Shown here piece by piece: positions 7,964 through 15,755 of a stretch of 64,000 bases of DNA. Source of the DNA: CAYPHY01 sp964410625 (lineage in GTDB: Bacteria > Chloroflexota > Anaerolineae > Promineifilales > Promineifilaceae); assembly GCA_964410625.1 (NCBI GenBank), contig CAYPHY010000006.1:1-64000 (forward strand), written 5' to 3'. The notes beneath the pieces are model-generated. The model did not search any database. It saw only the letters and a program-made list of their open reading frames with translations, and had not been told where the DNA came from. Each line of letters begins with the position of its first letter. Position 1 is the first letter of the stretch. The position numbers and the translations under genes were made by a program.

Positions 7964-8777
7964 AATGCTGGCGGCCGAGCCATTGCTTGCGAAGCGCGGC
8001 CGTTCGTGGCAATAAATCTTCATGTAGCCGCTGTTGACTTTCACGCGATAGCAGCAGTGTCATACCAAAGACCAACATCGTGTTGGTCAGCAGAAAGAAG
8101 AGCAGTTCCTCAACAGGTAAAATACCGCCGAGATAGAATTGTAACGATTGCGCCGGATCAATTGTCCATGTGCCGCCGGCAATCGCCAGCGAGTCGGCCG
8201 CAGAGAGATAGACCGTCAGCGGAAAGATGCTCCAAAAGACCAGCCTGCGGTGTCGCCAAAGGATGTCCGCTCCAAACGCTAATTGGACGGTGAGCGGTAT
8301 GAAGGCCCAGCTAAGTTCGAGCGCGAGATAGTTGGTCTGCTCTGGCCCGGCGAACAGTAAGACCACAGCAATGAGCCAAATTAGCAAGCTAAGGCCGGTT
8401 GCCCACCGGCGCACGGCCGGGGCGGCGACGAAACGGCCGTCACTCGCCGGCAACAGTCGCATCAACAACAGCAACCACAGACCAGCGAAGAGGGATTGCA
8501 GCACAAAGAAGGTATATTCCTCAATCGGGACCCAGCCCAGGACGATGCCAGTGACTAATTGCGGGTCGTACCACCAGACGCGGGTGGCAACGAGATAGTT
8601 GTCCCACGGCGTGGTGTATATGACGGCCAGGAGAATGTGGATGGCGATGGCTAAAGCAGGAGAGAAGCCCAGCAGGGTGGCGGGCAGCGGCCGATGCTGG
8701 CGTAAGAGCCAGTGCGTCAGCAGTAGCAAGCTGATGGGCAGGCAGACGAAGAAGAGGAGGAAGTCGATGTAGGTCAT
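7962..8777 (-). CDS. Lycopene cyclase (CarR/CrtYc-CrtYd-type, fused)
   Basis: About 271 residues from ATG 8777 (chosen because MTYIDFLLFF begins the first conserved helix). It consists of two tandem copies of the heterodimeric-type lycopene cyclase domain. The first has TTPWDNYLVATRVWWYD followed by LGWVPIEEYTFFVLQ; the second has GGTWTID followed by GGILPVEELLFFLLTN. The paired Glu residues of PIEE and PVEE are the conserved residues of the family. There are about seven membrane segments. It cyclises lycopene ends to beta-ionone rings, consistent with crtB 3 kb away. No Shine-Dalgarno is visible: the bases before the ATG belong to a TGGTGAATGG repeat. Confidence 0.85.
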   Translation of the reverse strand: MTYIDFLLFFVCLPISLLLLTHWLLRQHRPLPATLLGFSPALAIAIHILLAVIYTTPWDNYLVATRVWWYDPQLVTGIVLGWVPIEEYTFFVLQSLFAGLWLLLLMRLLPASDGRFVAAPAVRRWATGLSLLIWLIAVVLLFAGPEQTNYLALELSWAFIPLTVQLAFGADILWRHRRLVFWSIFPLTVYLSAADSLAIAGGTWTIDPAQSLQFYLGGILPVEELLFFLLTNTMLVFGMTLLLSRESQQRLHEDLLPRTAALRKQWLGRQH

Positions 8778-8812
8778 TGGTGAATGGTGAATGGTCAATG
8801 GTTAATTAGGGC
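8778..8812. repeat. TGGTGAATGGTCAATGG-type short repeat
   Basis: Tandem seven- to eight-base words TGGTGAA/TGGTCAA/TGGTTAA directly abut the lycopene cyclase start codon and occupy the place of the ribosome binding site. Related words lie at 18366-18410 and 48713-48795. Confidence 0.6.
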
Positions 8813-8898
8813 GGGATTTGGTGAAGGGCATTCCTGGGTAGAGACAACTTGTTTGGCCTCGTTAATTCGTGTAATTCGTTGCTAATTACTGCCGAAGC

Positions 8899-9828
8899 TT
8901 ACTTCAATATATCGCGTAGTGCGGGTTCCAGGGTGGGGTAGTGAAACTCAAAGCCGAGGTCGAGCAGCTTTTGTGGGCTGACCGGACGACCTTCGAGAAC
9001 CAGAGCAGTGACTTCGCCGAGGACGGCCTTGAGGGCAAAGGCGGGAACGGGGAGCAATGTCGGCCGCCGCATCACCTTGCCCAACATCTTCGTATATTCA
9101 TTGTTGGTGACAACTTCGGGGGCAGCCAGGTTATAGGGGCCGTGCGCTGCTTCATGTTGTATTAAATAGAGGATCGCTCGCGTGGTGTCGTCGGGATGGA
9201 TCCAGGAGAACCATTGCCTGCCGCTACCAAGACGGCCGCCAGCGAAGAGCTTAAATTGGAAAACAGAGGGCGGCAACGGCCCGTTTTCCAGATTGAGGAC
9301 GGGTGCAGTGCGGCCGATGACCCGGCGCACGCCCATTTTTTCTACCATTGCAGTAGATGGTTCCCAATATTCGGCGACAACGCGGTTTATAAAGTTCGTA
9401 CCAGGGGGGTCTTGTTCGGTGGCTACTTTGTCTCCTGGTGGGTAGTAGTCTGAACCGGACATCTGGTAGACGACTTGCGGTTTGGTGGTTGCCGCTTCAA
9501 CGGCCGCCGTCACCGCCTGCCCCGCGTTCCAGCGGCTTTGTTCGATGCGTCGTTTGCGTTCGGCCGTCCAGCGCGAAGGAAAGATGCCAAACAAGCCCGA
9601 ACCCGCCAGCGATTCGCCAGCCAGGTTGAGGATGGCAAACGCTCCATCAGCCAGGTGGCCCCAACCGTCGGCCGTCTTCGCATCCCACCGCTCCACGCGC
9701 ACGCCCGGTGGCATTTGTTGCCGGTCCGGGTTGCGGCTGAGGACAACAACCTCATACCCCTCTTTTACTAGATGAATGGAGAGGTGGGAGCCAAGCATCC
9801 CACTGCCACCGGTGATAATAACACGCAT
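8899..9828 (-). CDS. TIGR01777-type SDR (YfcH-like NAD(P)-binding epimerase)
   Basis: 309 residues from ATG 9828, preceded by AAGGGAG. The N-terminal Rossmann motif TGGSGMLG (about residues 6-13) and the C-terminal DUF1731 region (VLGEVTALVLEGRPVSPQKL) identify the extended atypical SDR family that includes E. coli YfcH and SDR39U1. The substrate is unknown. The start codon lies two bases after the stop of the CarH-like regulator, so the two genes form a coupled operon. Its presence in a carotenoid cluster suggests, without proof, a role in pigment or light response. Confidence 0.88.
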   Translation of the reverse strand: MRVIITGGSGMLGSHLSIHLVKEGYEVVVLSRNPDRQQMPPGVRVERWDAKTADGWGHLADGAFAILNLAGESLAGSGLFGIFPSRWTAERKRRIEQSRWNAGQAVTAAVEAATTKPQVVYQMSGSDYYPPGDKVATEQDPPGTNFINRVVAEYWEPSTAMVEKMGVRRVIGRTAPVLNLENGPLPPSVFQFKLFAGGRLGSGRQWFSWIHPDDTTRAILYLIQHEAAHGPYNLAAPEVVTNNEYTKMLGKVMRRPTLLPVPAFALKAVLGEVTALVLEGRPVSPQKLLDLGFEFHYPTLEPALRDILK

Positions 9829-9830
9829 AA

Positions 9831-11177
9831 TCAACTCCCTTTTGCTTCGGCGGTTTGCTCGGCTGTCTTTCTCAACCAATCAGCAATCAACTCTCCAACT
9901 AGCTCCCCTTCCGGAGCGGTCAGATGTAGTTTGGCGGCCTCATAGTAGAGGTCCAAATAGCGCGTCAGATGCTCGGCCGAAAGGCCATAATTGATGATCA
10001 GCCCTTCAACCCAGTCCAAATCAGCGCTGGCATACTCCAGGTTGCCCAACCGCAGCGCAGCGATAATGGTACGGGTGAAATATTCATTGACGCTGTTCAG
10101 TTCCTGTTCGGACATGTCCAGTTCATCTAACTGTTCGAGGAGGTAGGAGTGGATCAGGCCAGTACGCTGTGGGAAATAGGCTCGCGCCTTTTCATAAGCC
10201 AGCTCTGGGGCTTCGGCGGCCGGTGGCGCAGGTTGGGCCGTCAGCAGGTGTTCAACGATTTGTGGGATACGCCTGATCTCGCCACCCAAATAGTGGCCTG
10301 GAATACGCCGTTGCAGTTCGGGAATGCGGGTGAAGATGTAACCCCCATAGGCGACCGGTACATCCTTTTCTTGCAGACGCAGGGCCACATCGAGCAAGGA
10401 AGCGGCCGTTTCCAACAGTTGCGCCGAAAAGATCGCCAGGTCGGGTTTGGTGCTGCTGAGTGTGGCGTGGAGGTGGTTGATCGGGACGTCAGCGCCGAGG
10501 TAGACCACACTCCAGCCGCGCCGTCGCAGCAGAAGGGTGATCAGCAGCGTGCCAAAGGTGTGGTTTTCTCCTGGCGGACAGCCCACGATTATCCGGCCGC
10601 TTCGGGTCGGCATGGGCGCGGCCGCCAGCATCACGTCCAGCCGTCGCAAAGCCAGCGCAGATGCGAAATGCTCCTGCTGCACACTCACTTCGCCGCTATA
10701 CCAGCGATTGCCAATTTCCGACAATGCCTTTTGCAGCAGTTCAACGCACACCGTCTCTGGCGGATAATAAGAAAAGGCTTGGGCCAATGCCAGCTCCGCC
10801 TTTTGTTCATCAAAAGCCAGGCAGGCGTCAATCCATGACTGGCGCAGCTCAATAATCGTTTCGCCCAATTCAACAGGGGCAGGGGCAACACTGGTTGTTT
10901 CGCTCAGCGGCATTACCCGCAGCGGGTCGCGGTTATTGGCTGCCAAATTACGCCACATCTCAACCGCCCTGCTAATGCTCAACCCCTCATCTTGCCGTTC
11001 CAGTAGCCATTTGAGCATATTGATGTCGTGCTGCGAATAGAGGCGGTGGCCCCCGCTCGTGCGCTTAGGAGCAGGCAGCCCATAGCGACGCTCCCAGGCA
11101 CGCAGGGTGTCGGGCTTAAGCCCTGTTTCCTGAACGACTGCTTTCAGGTTAAAAGTTGGTCTTTCTCGATTCGGCAT
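9831..11177 (-). CDS. CarH/LitR-like MerR regulator with cobalamin-binding domain (B12 photoreceptor)
   Basis: 448 residues. Residues 8-75 are a MerR helix-turn-helix (TLRAWERRYGLP, SGGHRLYSQHDI). Residues about 110-185 are the four-helix cap and about 195-315 the Rossmann B12-binding domain. The CarH cobalamin-pocket residues are all present: Trp159, Glu169-His170, and His206 in ENHTFG as lower axial ligand, with spacing nearly identical to Thermus CarH. CarH tetramers bound to adenosylcobalamin repress carotenoid genes in the dark, and light breaks the Co-C bond and releases DNA. About 130 extra C-terminal residues are unexplained. It is divergent from crtB and probably autoregulated. Confidence 0.9.
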   Translation of the reverse strand: MPNRERPTFNLKAVVQETGLKPDTLRAWERRYGLPAPKRTSGGHRLYSQHDINMLKWLLERQDEGLSISRAVEMWRNLAANNRDPLRVMPLSETTSVAPAPVELGETIIELRQSWIDACLAFDEQKAELALAQAFSYYPPETVCVELLQKALSEIGNRWYSGEVSVQQEHFASALALRRLDVMLAAAPMPTRSGRIIVGCPPGENHTFGTLLITLLLRRRGWSVVYLGADVPINHLHATLSSTKPDLAIFSAQLLETAASLLDVALRLQEKDVPVAYGGYIFTRIPELQRRIPGHYLGGEIRRIPQIVEHLLTAQPAPPAAEAPELAYEKARAYFPQRTGLIHSYLLEQLDELDMSEQELNSVNEYFTRTIIAALRLGNLEYASADLDWVEGLIINYGLSAEHLTRYLDLYYEAAKLHLTAPEGELVGELIADWLRKTAEQTAEAKGS

Positions 11178-11237
11178 CTAAGGTTCACTCTTGGCTCGGC
11201 GGCCGAAAATTAAGCCGCGTTCACCAATATCACAAAC

Positions 11238-11270
11238 TGTTTACTTTTTGTCTATATTTTACTACAGTTT
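11238..11270. promoter_or_regulatory. Operator array 1: three tandem 11-bp repeats
   Basis: Consecutive 11-mers TGTTTACTTTT, TGTCTATATTT and TACTACAGTTT. They overlap the -10 of the minus-strand regulator promoter. CarH is known to bind 11-bp direct repeats; assignment here is inference. Confidence 0.6.
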
Positions 11271-11288
11271 ACGGCCTCTTTCTGTCAA
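11259..11288 (-). promoter_or_regulatory. Promoter of the CarH-like regulator operon
   Basis: On the minus strand TTGACA (11288-11283), an 18-base spacer and TAGTAA (11264-11259). The architecture is identical to that of the crtB promoter. Confidence 0.6.
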
Positions 11289-11313
11289 AAAGCATAACAA
11301 ATCCTTTTTGTCT

Positions 11314-11357
11314 TGTCAACAATATGTCTATATTTGCTTGACAATTTGTACAGATTC
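11314..11357. promoter_or_regulatory. Operator array 2: four tandem 11-bp repeats
   Basis: Consecutive 11-mers TGTCAACAATA, TGTCTATATTT, GCTTGACAATT and TGTACAGATTC. They cover the -35 and spacer of the crtB promoter. TGTCTATATTT is shared exactly with array 1. Confidence 0.65.
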
Positions 11358-11367
11358 ATGGTAGTCT
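11338..11367 (+). promoter_or_regulatory. crtB promoter
   Basis: TTGACA (11338-11343), an 18-base spacer, and TAGTCT (11362-11367), with operator array 2 laid over it. Confidence 0.6.
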
Positions 11368-11435
11368 GTGCAACAAGTAAAGGATTTTTGTATTTCAAGG
11401 CTTTTCGTCTGCTTCGCTATGGAGAGGATTTAGAG

Positions 11436-12398
11436 ATGACGGTTTTTGTCCACACCTGGGAACACGCTTTGGTTTCGATGGCACGTTCCGCTATTCATCA
11501 TGTAATCGAGACGCCTACCGATGCGGGGCATGATCCTGTTTTGCTGGCGCGTGCCTATGATTATTGTGAGCGATTAACGGCCGACCACAGCCGCTCCTTT
11601 TATCTGGCCTCAAGCTTGCTGCCGGCCGACAAGCGGCGAGCTGTGCGTGCGTTATACGCCTTTTGCCGGGTGACCGATGATTTAGTAGACCAACCAGAGT
11701 GTGTGCCGGGCGTCTCATCCCGGGAGCGATTAGCGGATTGGCGAAAGCTGTCTATGTCGCTTGCGCCCGCGACCGACGATCTCGTCGCCATCGCCTGGGC
11801 GGATACACGTTGCCGTTATCACATCCCCCAACATTACGTGGAGCAACTGATCGCTGGGGTGGCCCGCGATTTCTTCCAGACGCGCTACAAAACGTTTGCA
11901 GAGCTGGCCGCCTACTCATATGGGGTCGCTTCCACGGTGGGGCTGATGAGTATGCACATCACCGGTTTTTCCGGGCAAGAGGCGATTCCTTATGCCGTTA
12001 AGCTGGGGGTGGCATTACAACTGACAAATATCTTGCGTGATATTGGTGAAGATTGGCGCAACGGCCGCCTCTATTTACCCCAAGAGGAGTTAGCGGCCTT
12101 TGGTTTATCAGAAGCGGATGTGGAAGGCGGACAGGTGACGGACAACTGGCGCGACTTTATGTGCTTCCAGCTAAATCGCAATCGCCAGTTGTATGCTGAG
12201 GCGTTGCCCGGCATTGGCTTGTTGCACCCTGACGGCCGTTTTGCCATTGGCGCGGCGGCCGAGCTATACCGCGCGATACTCAATGACATTGAAGCCCACG
12301 ACTATGACGTCTTTCAACGCCGTGCTTATGTGTCGTCCTGGGGCAAACTTTCACGCTTGCCAGGGATCTGGTGGCGTAGCCGGAGCGTAAGAGAGTAG
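11436..12398 (+). CDS. crtB: Phytoene synthase
   Basis: 320 residues from ATG 11436, preceded by GGAGAGG; the longer frame from 11313 lies inside the operator region and is not a credible start. It joins two GGPP molecules to phytoene, the first committed step of carotenoid synthesis. The two aspartate-rich motifs are DDLVD (81-85) and DIGED (202-206), with SRSFYLASSLLP and NGRLYLPQEEL around them, all standard for the family. It is transcribed divergently from the CarH-like regulator, with 11-bp repeats over the promoter, so light-dependent derepression is likely. No crtI desaturase is in the window. Confidence 0.95.
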   Translation: MTVFVHTWEHALVSMARSAIHHVIETPTDAGHDPVLLARAYDYCERLTADHSRSFYLASSLLPADKRRAVRALYAFCRVTDDLVDQPECVPGVSSRERLADWRKLSMSLAPATDDLVAIAWADTRCRYHIPQHYVEQLIAGVARDFFQTRYKTFAELAAYSYGVASTVGLMSMHITGFSGQEAIPYAVKLGVALQLTNILRDIGEDWRNGRLYLPQEELAAFGLSEADVEGGQVTDNWRDFMCFQLNRNRQLYAEALPGIGLLHPDGRFAIGAAAELYRAILNDIEAHDYDVFQRRAYVSSWGKLSRLPGIWWRSRSVRE

Positions 12399-12435
12399 GG
12401 GATTAGAGATTGGTGATTAAGGAAGTGTGGAACTT

Positions 12436-12493
12436 AGAAACCGGGTTTCGGCAACTTCGTTGCCAACGAAGTTGCTTAGGAAACCCGGTTTCT
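12436..12493. repeat. Nested double hairpin, GAAACCGGG family
   Basis: The outer arms AGAAACCGGGTTTC (12436-12449) and GAAACCCGGTTTCT (12480-12493) pair perfectly. An inner perfect 11-bp stem GCAACTTCGTT/AACGAAGTTGC has loop GCC. It sits between convergent stops of crtB and the 828-residue secreted protein and probably serves as the end-of-transcript structure, though it lacks a T-run. Confidence 0.85.
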
Positions 12494-12513
12494 CTGTCGT
12501 TTTGCTCCCCGGT

Positions 12514-15000
12514 TTACGGGCTAACACAAGGATAGTTGACCGTCAGACCAACCATCGCCACTGAGTCACCTCCGTCAGGAAACTCACTATTGGGACCGGG
12601 GGAGAGGAGGTGGAAGACCACCTCATCAGTTCCCGCCGGAACATTGGTTAATACCACATCAATAATGTTGAGCATTTTCCCGTGACTGGGGTTGCCTGGT
12701 GCGAAGAATTGGGTGACGCCTCCGGCGGAAACGGTGAGATAGATCGGCCGTCCGTCAGGATCGTTGTCCACCAGGGCGATGGAGGCGTTGATCGTCACCG
12801 GCCCCAGCAGCGCTGGGATTTGGACGACATGGGTTTGTTCGGAGATAAAGCTCGGCCCCCAGTAAACATGGTTATCAATGCTCGATTCCAATACCTCAAA
12901 GTGATTGAAGTACTCCTCCATGGTCGAATAGGTGGGGTAGACGATGAAGGCGCGGGGCGTCGCTTCCCCTTTTTTGAAGGTTTCGTTGCTACGCACCGTA
13001 ATCTTCGCTGCCGGGTCTAGCTCGGCGCCGTACCAATAGACGGCCGCGGCGCGATACCCTGGACTGGTGGGGAACTTATTGTTGAAGACTACCTTGTCAA
13101 CAAGTTGTTTGCCGTTTTTGCTTTGGAAAACCACCTTCTTCGGCACGCCATAGCGCTTTCCGGCAAGCTGGGCGTAAACCTCGATCAGGTCTTGAGGATT
13201 GACGAGCGTGACGTTGCTCTGGTTGGTCTTCGCTTTTGGCTTATACATCCCATTGCCAACGATTTGCGTCAACCGAAAATCGCCGACACCGGTGGGACAG
13301 ACACTAGGTAGTACGATCACATCTTGCGTGTTCAAGAAGGTACAGGTGACGGTTTCACCGGCCGCCAGGTCAATGTTGTCTGGGTCGCTGCCGTCGTCAC
13401 AGGTGGCGCTGGTTAGCGTCCAGCCGCTGGGAACTGTCTCGACCACGCTATAGGTTCCGGCCGCCAGCGGGCCAGAGTCGTTGCTTTCTCCATCGGACAA
13501 GGTGAAATCAACGCCATAGTTTGGGTCGAAGGTGAATTCGGTGGTGTCACCAGCAGGGTCGGTTTGCTTCACGACGATGATATTGCCCGTTGATGGGGTG
13601 TCGCCGGTGATCTCCACTGTGGCGTCATCGCTATCGCTGATGGGAATCCCCGGTTCGGTGGATGTGCCGAGTCCAGAGGCGGTGACGGTATTGATGTGGG
13701 TGTCCCCTTCGTTGCCGGTAACGGCGGCCGTGAACTCACACTGATAAATTTCATCAATGTCTAAATAAATTTCAATATTATCTGGCTGGTCAAAGGCGCA
13801 GGTGGTCGCCGATATATCTCCGGCGACCTGGGTGATGTCGCCAAAGATGTTGTCGGTCAACGATGAAATACGAACATCTTCCTCGCCGGTGTTTTCGATG
13901 AGGACGGTGAAGGTGACGTCGCCTCCTGGTTCGGGAAGCGAGGTGGGATCGGCCGTCTTCGTTACCGTAATTTCCGGCACGGTGACTTTACTGTTCACAA
14001 ATGTGCAAGTGACTGTTTCACCGGCGTCCAGTCCAATGTTGTCAGGGTCGCTACCATCGTCACAAAATGCATCCGCCAGCATCCAGTCCGCCGGTACGGT
14101 CTCCACTACACTATACGTTCCTGGGGTCAGCGGGCCAGAGTTGTTGCTCTGGCCGTCGGACAAGGTGAAAGGAGCGCCATAGCTGGGTGTGAAGGTAAAT
14201 TCGGTCGAATCGCCAGGTGGGACCGTTATTTTCTCGACGATGATCGTTCCTGGCTCTGGTGGATCCTCAGTATTCAAGAAGGTGCAAGTGATGGTTTCAC
14301 CGGCTACCAGGTCAATATTACCAGGGTCGCTGCCATCGTCGCAGGTCGCGCTGGTTAGCGTCCAACCGCTGGGAACGCTCTCACTCACGCTATAGGTTCC
14401 GGGCGTCAAGGGGCCGGAGTCGTTGCTTTCTCCGTCGGATAAGGTGAACGGCAAATCGTAGCTAGGCGTGAAGCTGAACTCCGTTAGATCGCCATCGGGG
14501 TCGGTTTCCTTCACGACGATAATATTGCCTGTCGTTGGCGGCGGGAGCGTGATCTCGACCTCAGCGCTGGCGGTGTCGCTGACCGGGATTCCCGGTTCGG
14601 TAGATGTACCGGCCCCGCTAACGGTGACTGTGTTGGTGTGGGTGCTTCCGGCTGTGCCGGTTACGTTGGCGACAAATTGACAACTCTCTGTGTTGTTTTC
14701 AAAGATAAAAAACGGAACGGAACATGTTGTGCTGATCAGCATCGGATTGGTGTCGTCAGCTACATCACCGAAGACATCATCAACGATGGAAGCGATGTTG
14801 ACTTCCTCGCCGAGGTTCTCGATCTCAATGGTGAAGGTGACGTTGCCACCTGGTTCGACGACCTGAGTCGGGTTGGCAGTTTTTGTTACCTCGATCTCTG
14901 GGTCTGTTTGGGCAAAAACGTTTTCCGCCGGGGTGATAAATAGCGCTGATAAGGCCAGCCCAATGGCTGCCAAAAAGAAACGGATAAGAATAGAACGCAT
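12514..15000 (-). CDS. Large secreted protein with DUF11-like and SpaA/prealbumin-like repeats
   Basis: 828 residues, with a strong GGAGG before the ATG. A signal peptide occupies residues 1-30 (hydrophobic core IRFFLAAIGLALSALFI). Two DUF11-like modules start with EVTKTANPTQ near residue 37 and TVTKTADPTS further on. At least three prealbumin/SpaA-like modules are near copies, each with TEFxFxPSY, LSDGxSNxSGPL, YSVxExVPxxW and a closing TCTFLN. The last about 260 residues form a different domain beginning CPTGVGDFRL. Such proteins are cell-surface or sheath components. No sorting motif or C-terminal membrane helix is visible, so the anchoring mode is unknown. Confidence 0.8.
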   Translation of the reverse strand: MRSILIRFFLAAIGLALSALFITPAENVFAQTDPEIEVTKTANPTQVVEPGGNVTFTIEIENLGEEVNIASIVDDVFGDVADDTNPMLISTTCSVPFFIFENNTESCQFVANVTGTAGSTHTNTVTVSGAGTSTEPGIPVSDTASAEVEITLPPPTTGNIIVVKETDPDGDLTEFSFTPSYDLPFTLSDGESNDSGPLTPGTYSVSESVPSGWTLTSATCDDGSDPGNIDLVAGETITCTFLNTEDPPEPGTIIVEKITVPPGDSTEFTFTPSYGAPFTLSDGQSNNSGPLTPGTYSVVETVPADWMLADAFCDDGSDPDNIGLDAGETVTCTFVNSKVTVPEITVTKTADPTSLPEPGGDVTFTVLIENTGEEDVRISSLTDNIFGDITQVAGDISATTCAFDQPDNIEIYLDIDEIYQCEFTAAVTGNEGDTHINTVTASGLGTSTEPGIPISDSDDATVEITGDTPSTGNIIVVKQTDPAGDTTEFTFDPNYGVDFTLSDGESNDSGPLAAGTYSVVETVPSGWTLTSATCDDGSDPDNIDLAAGETVTCTFLNTQDVIVLPSVCPTGVGDFRLTQIVGNGMYKPKAKTNQSNVTLVNPQDLIEVYAQLAGKRYGVPKKVVFQSKNGKQLVDKVVFNNKFPTSPGYRAAAVYWYGAELDPAAKITVRSNETFKKGEATPRAFIVYPTYSTMEEYFNHFEVLESSIDNHVYWGPSFISEQTHVVQIPALLGPVTINASIALVDNDPDGRPIYLTVSAGGVTQFFAPGNPSHGKMLNIIDVVLTNVPAGTDEVVFHLLSPGPNSEFPDGGDSVAMVGLTVNYPCVSP

Positions 15001-15755
15001 GATACTTCCTCCAGTAGCAAACAGAACATGTTAAAAACAGGAAAACCAAACTACCGATCACCTGTGATTGGCCTTAAGCCAGGCTCCCACAAGGTCACGT
15101 TTGTTACTGTGCGTCGTGGCGAAACTGCACGGTTTCGTCGGCGAAACTGCTGGTTTCGTCAATGTCCGTGTCTTGCAACCAGGCGACAAATGACAGGCGC
15201 AATGAAGGGCGAACAATTCACCCCTCGTGCACCATCAATGGGTCGTCGGCCGCAAGCAGATAATTAGCGGATTATTCGATTGTGTGAACTCCCATAACGA
15301 TTGTTGTGGCAGGGACGGTACTGCTGCCCCCACTGTCCCTTCACTCAAAGTCGTGAACGGCTCCCTTCTCCATAAAAGCCGCTCAATAAAGAGGTGTGGC
15401 TACCCGGTGTGGATATTTCGTATAAAGACTCTCCCAACTCACCCGATGCTAAACTCCTGCGGCAAAGCTCAGACTGTTCAAAGATGCAAACAGATTCTTG
15501 GGGCGGAACTTGGGACCGGTGAGTGTGGCGTTGAAGCCGCCCCAGGTGTCTTTCACAATACCAATAGAGTCAGCAAAAACAGCGACATGTTGTAGAAGGC
15601 TCCCTTTCTACTTCATGTACCGATAATCACATCTACAGGACTTACGCATTTGCATCGAATTGGCGCGAATGAACGCGAAATTTAGTCTGTTTTTCACGAA
15701 AATTCGCGCCGAAGGTTTGTTTGTGCTAATTCGTTGCTAAAAACTCTTGACTTAG
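15001..15755. other. 755-base intergenic region, no convincing gene
   Basis: Between two minus-strand surface-protein genes. Two adjacent short hairpins of type CGAAAC..GTTTCG lie near 15118-15160, and a degenerate TTACGCA element starts at 15637. Open frames here are short, lack RBS and do not resemble known proteins. The promoter of the 828-residue protein should lie at its left end. Confidence 0.6.
15637..15740. repeat. Degenerate copy of the TTACGCA-ended element
   Basis: Starts with AGGACTTACGCA like the elements at 46111 and 55319, followed by related GAATT.CGCG/CACGAAAATTCGCG words. The matching right end (TGCGTAAGTCCT) is not recognisable. Confidence 0.5.

Noticed and set aside
15227..15595. 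Open frame on the plus strand, and an open minus-strand frame giving VKDTWGGFNATLTGPKFRPK
   Set aside because: No RBS or usable start, no family resemblance, and other overlapping open frames are equally long; expected by chance in GC-rich DNA.
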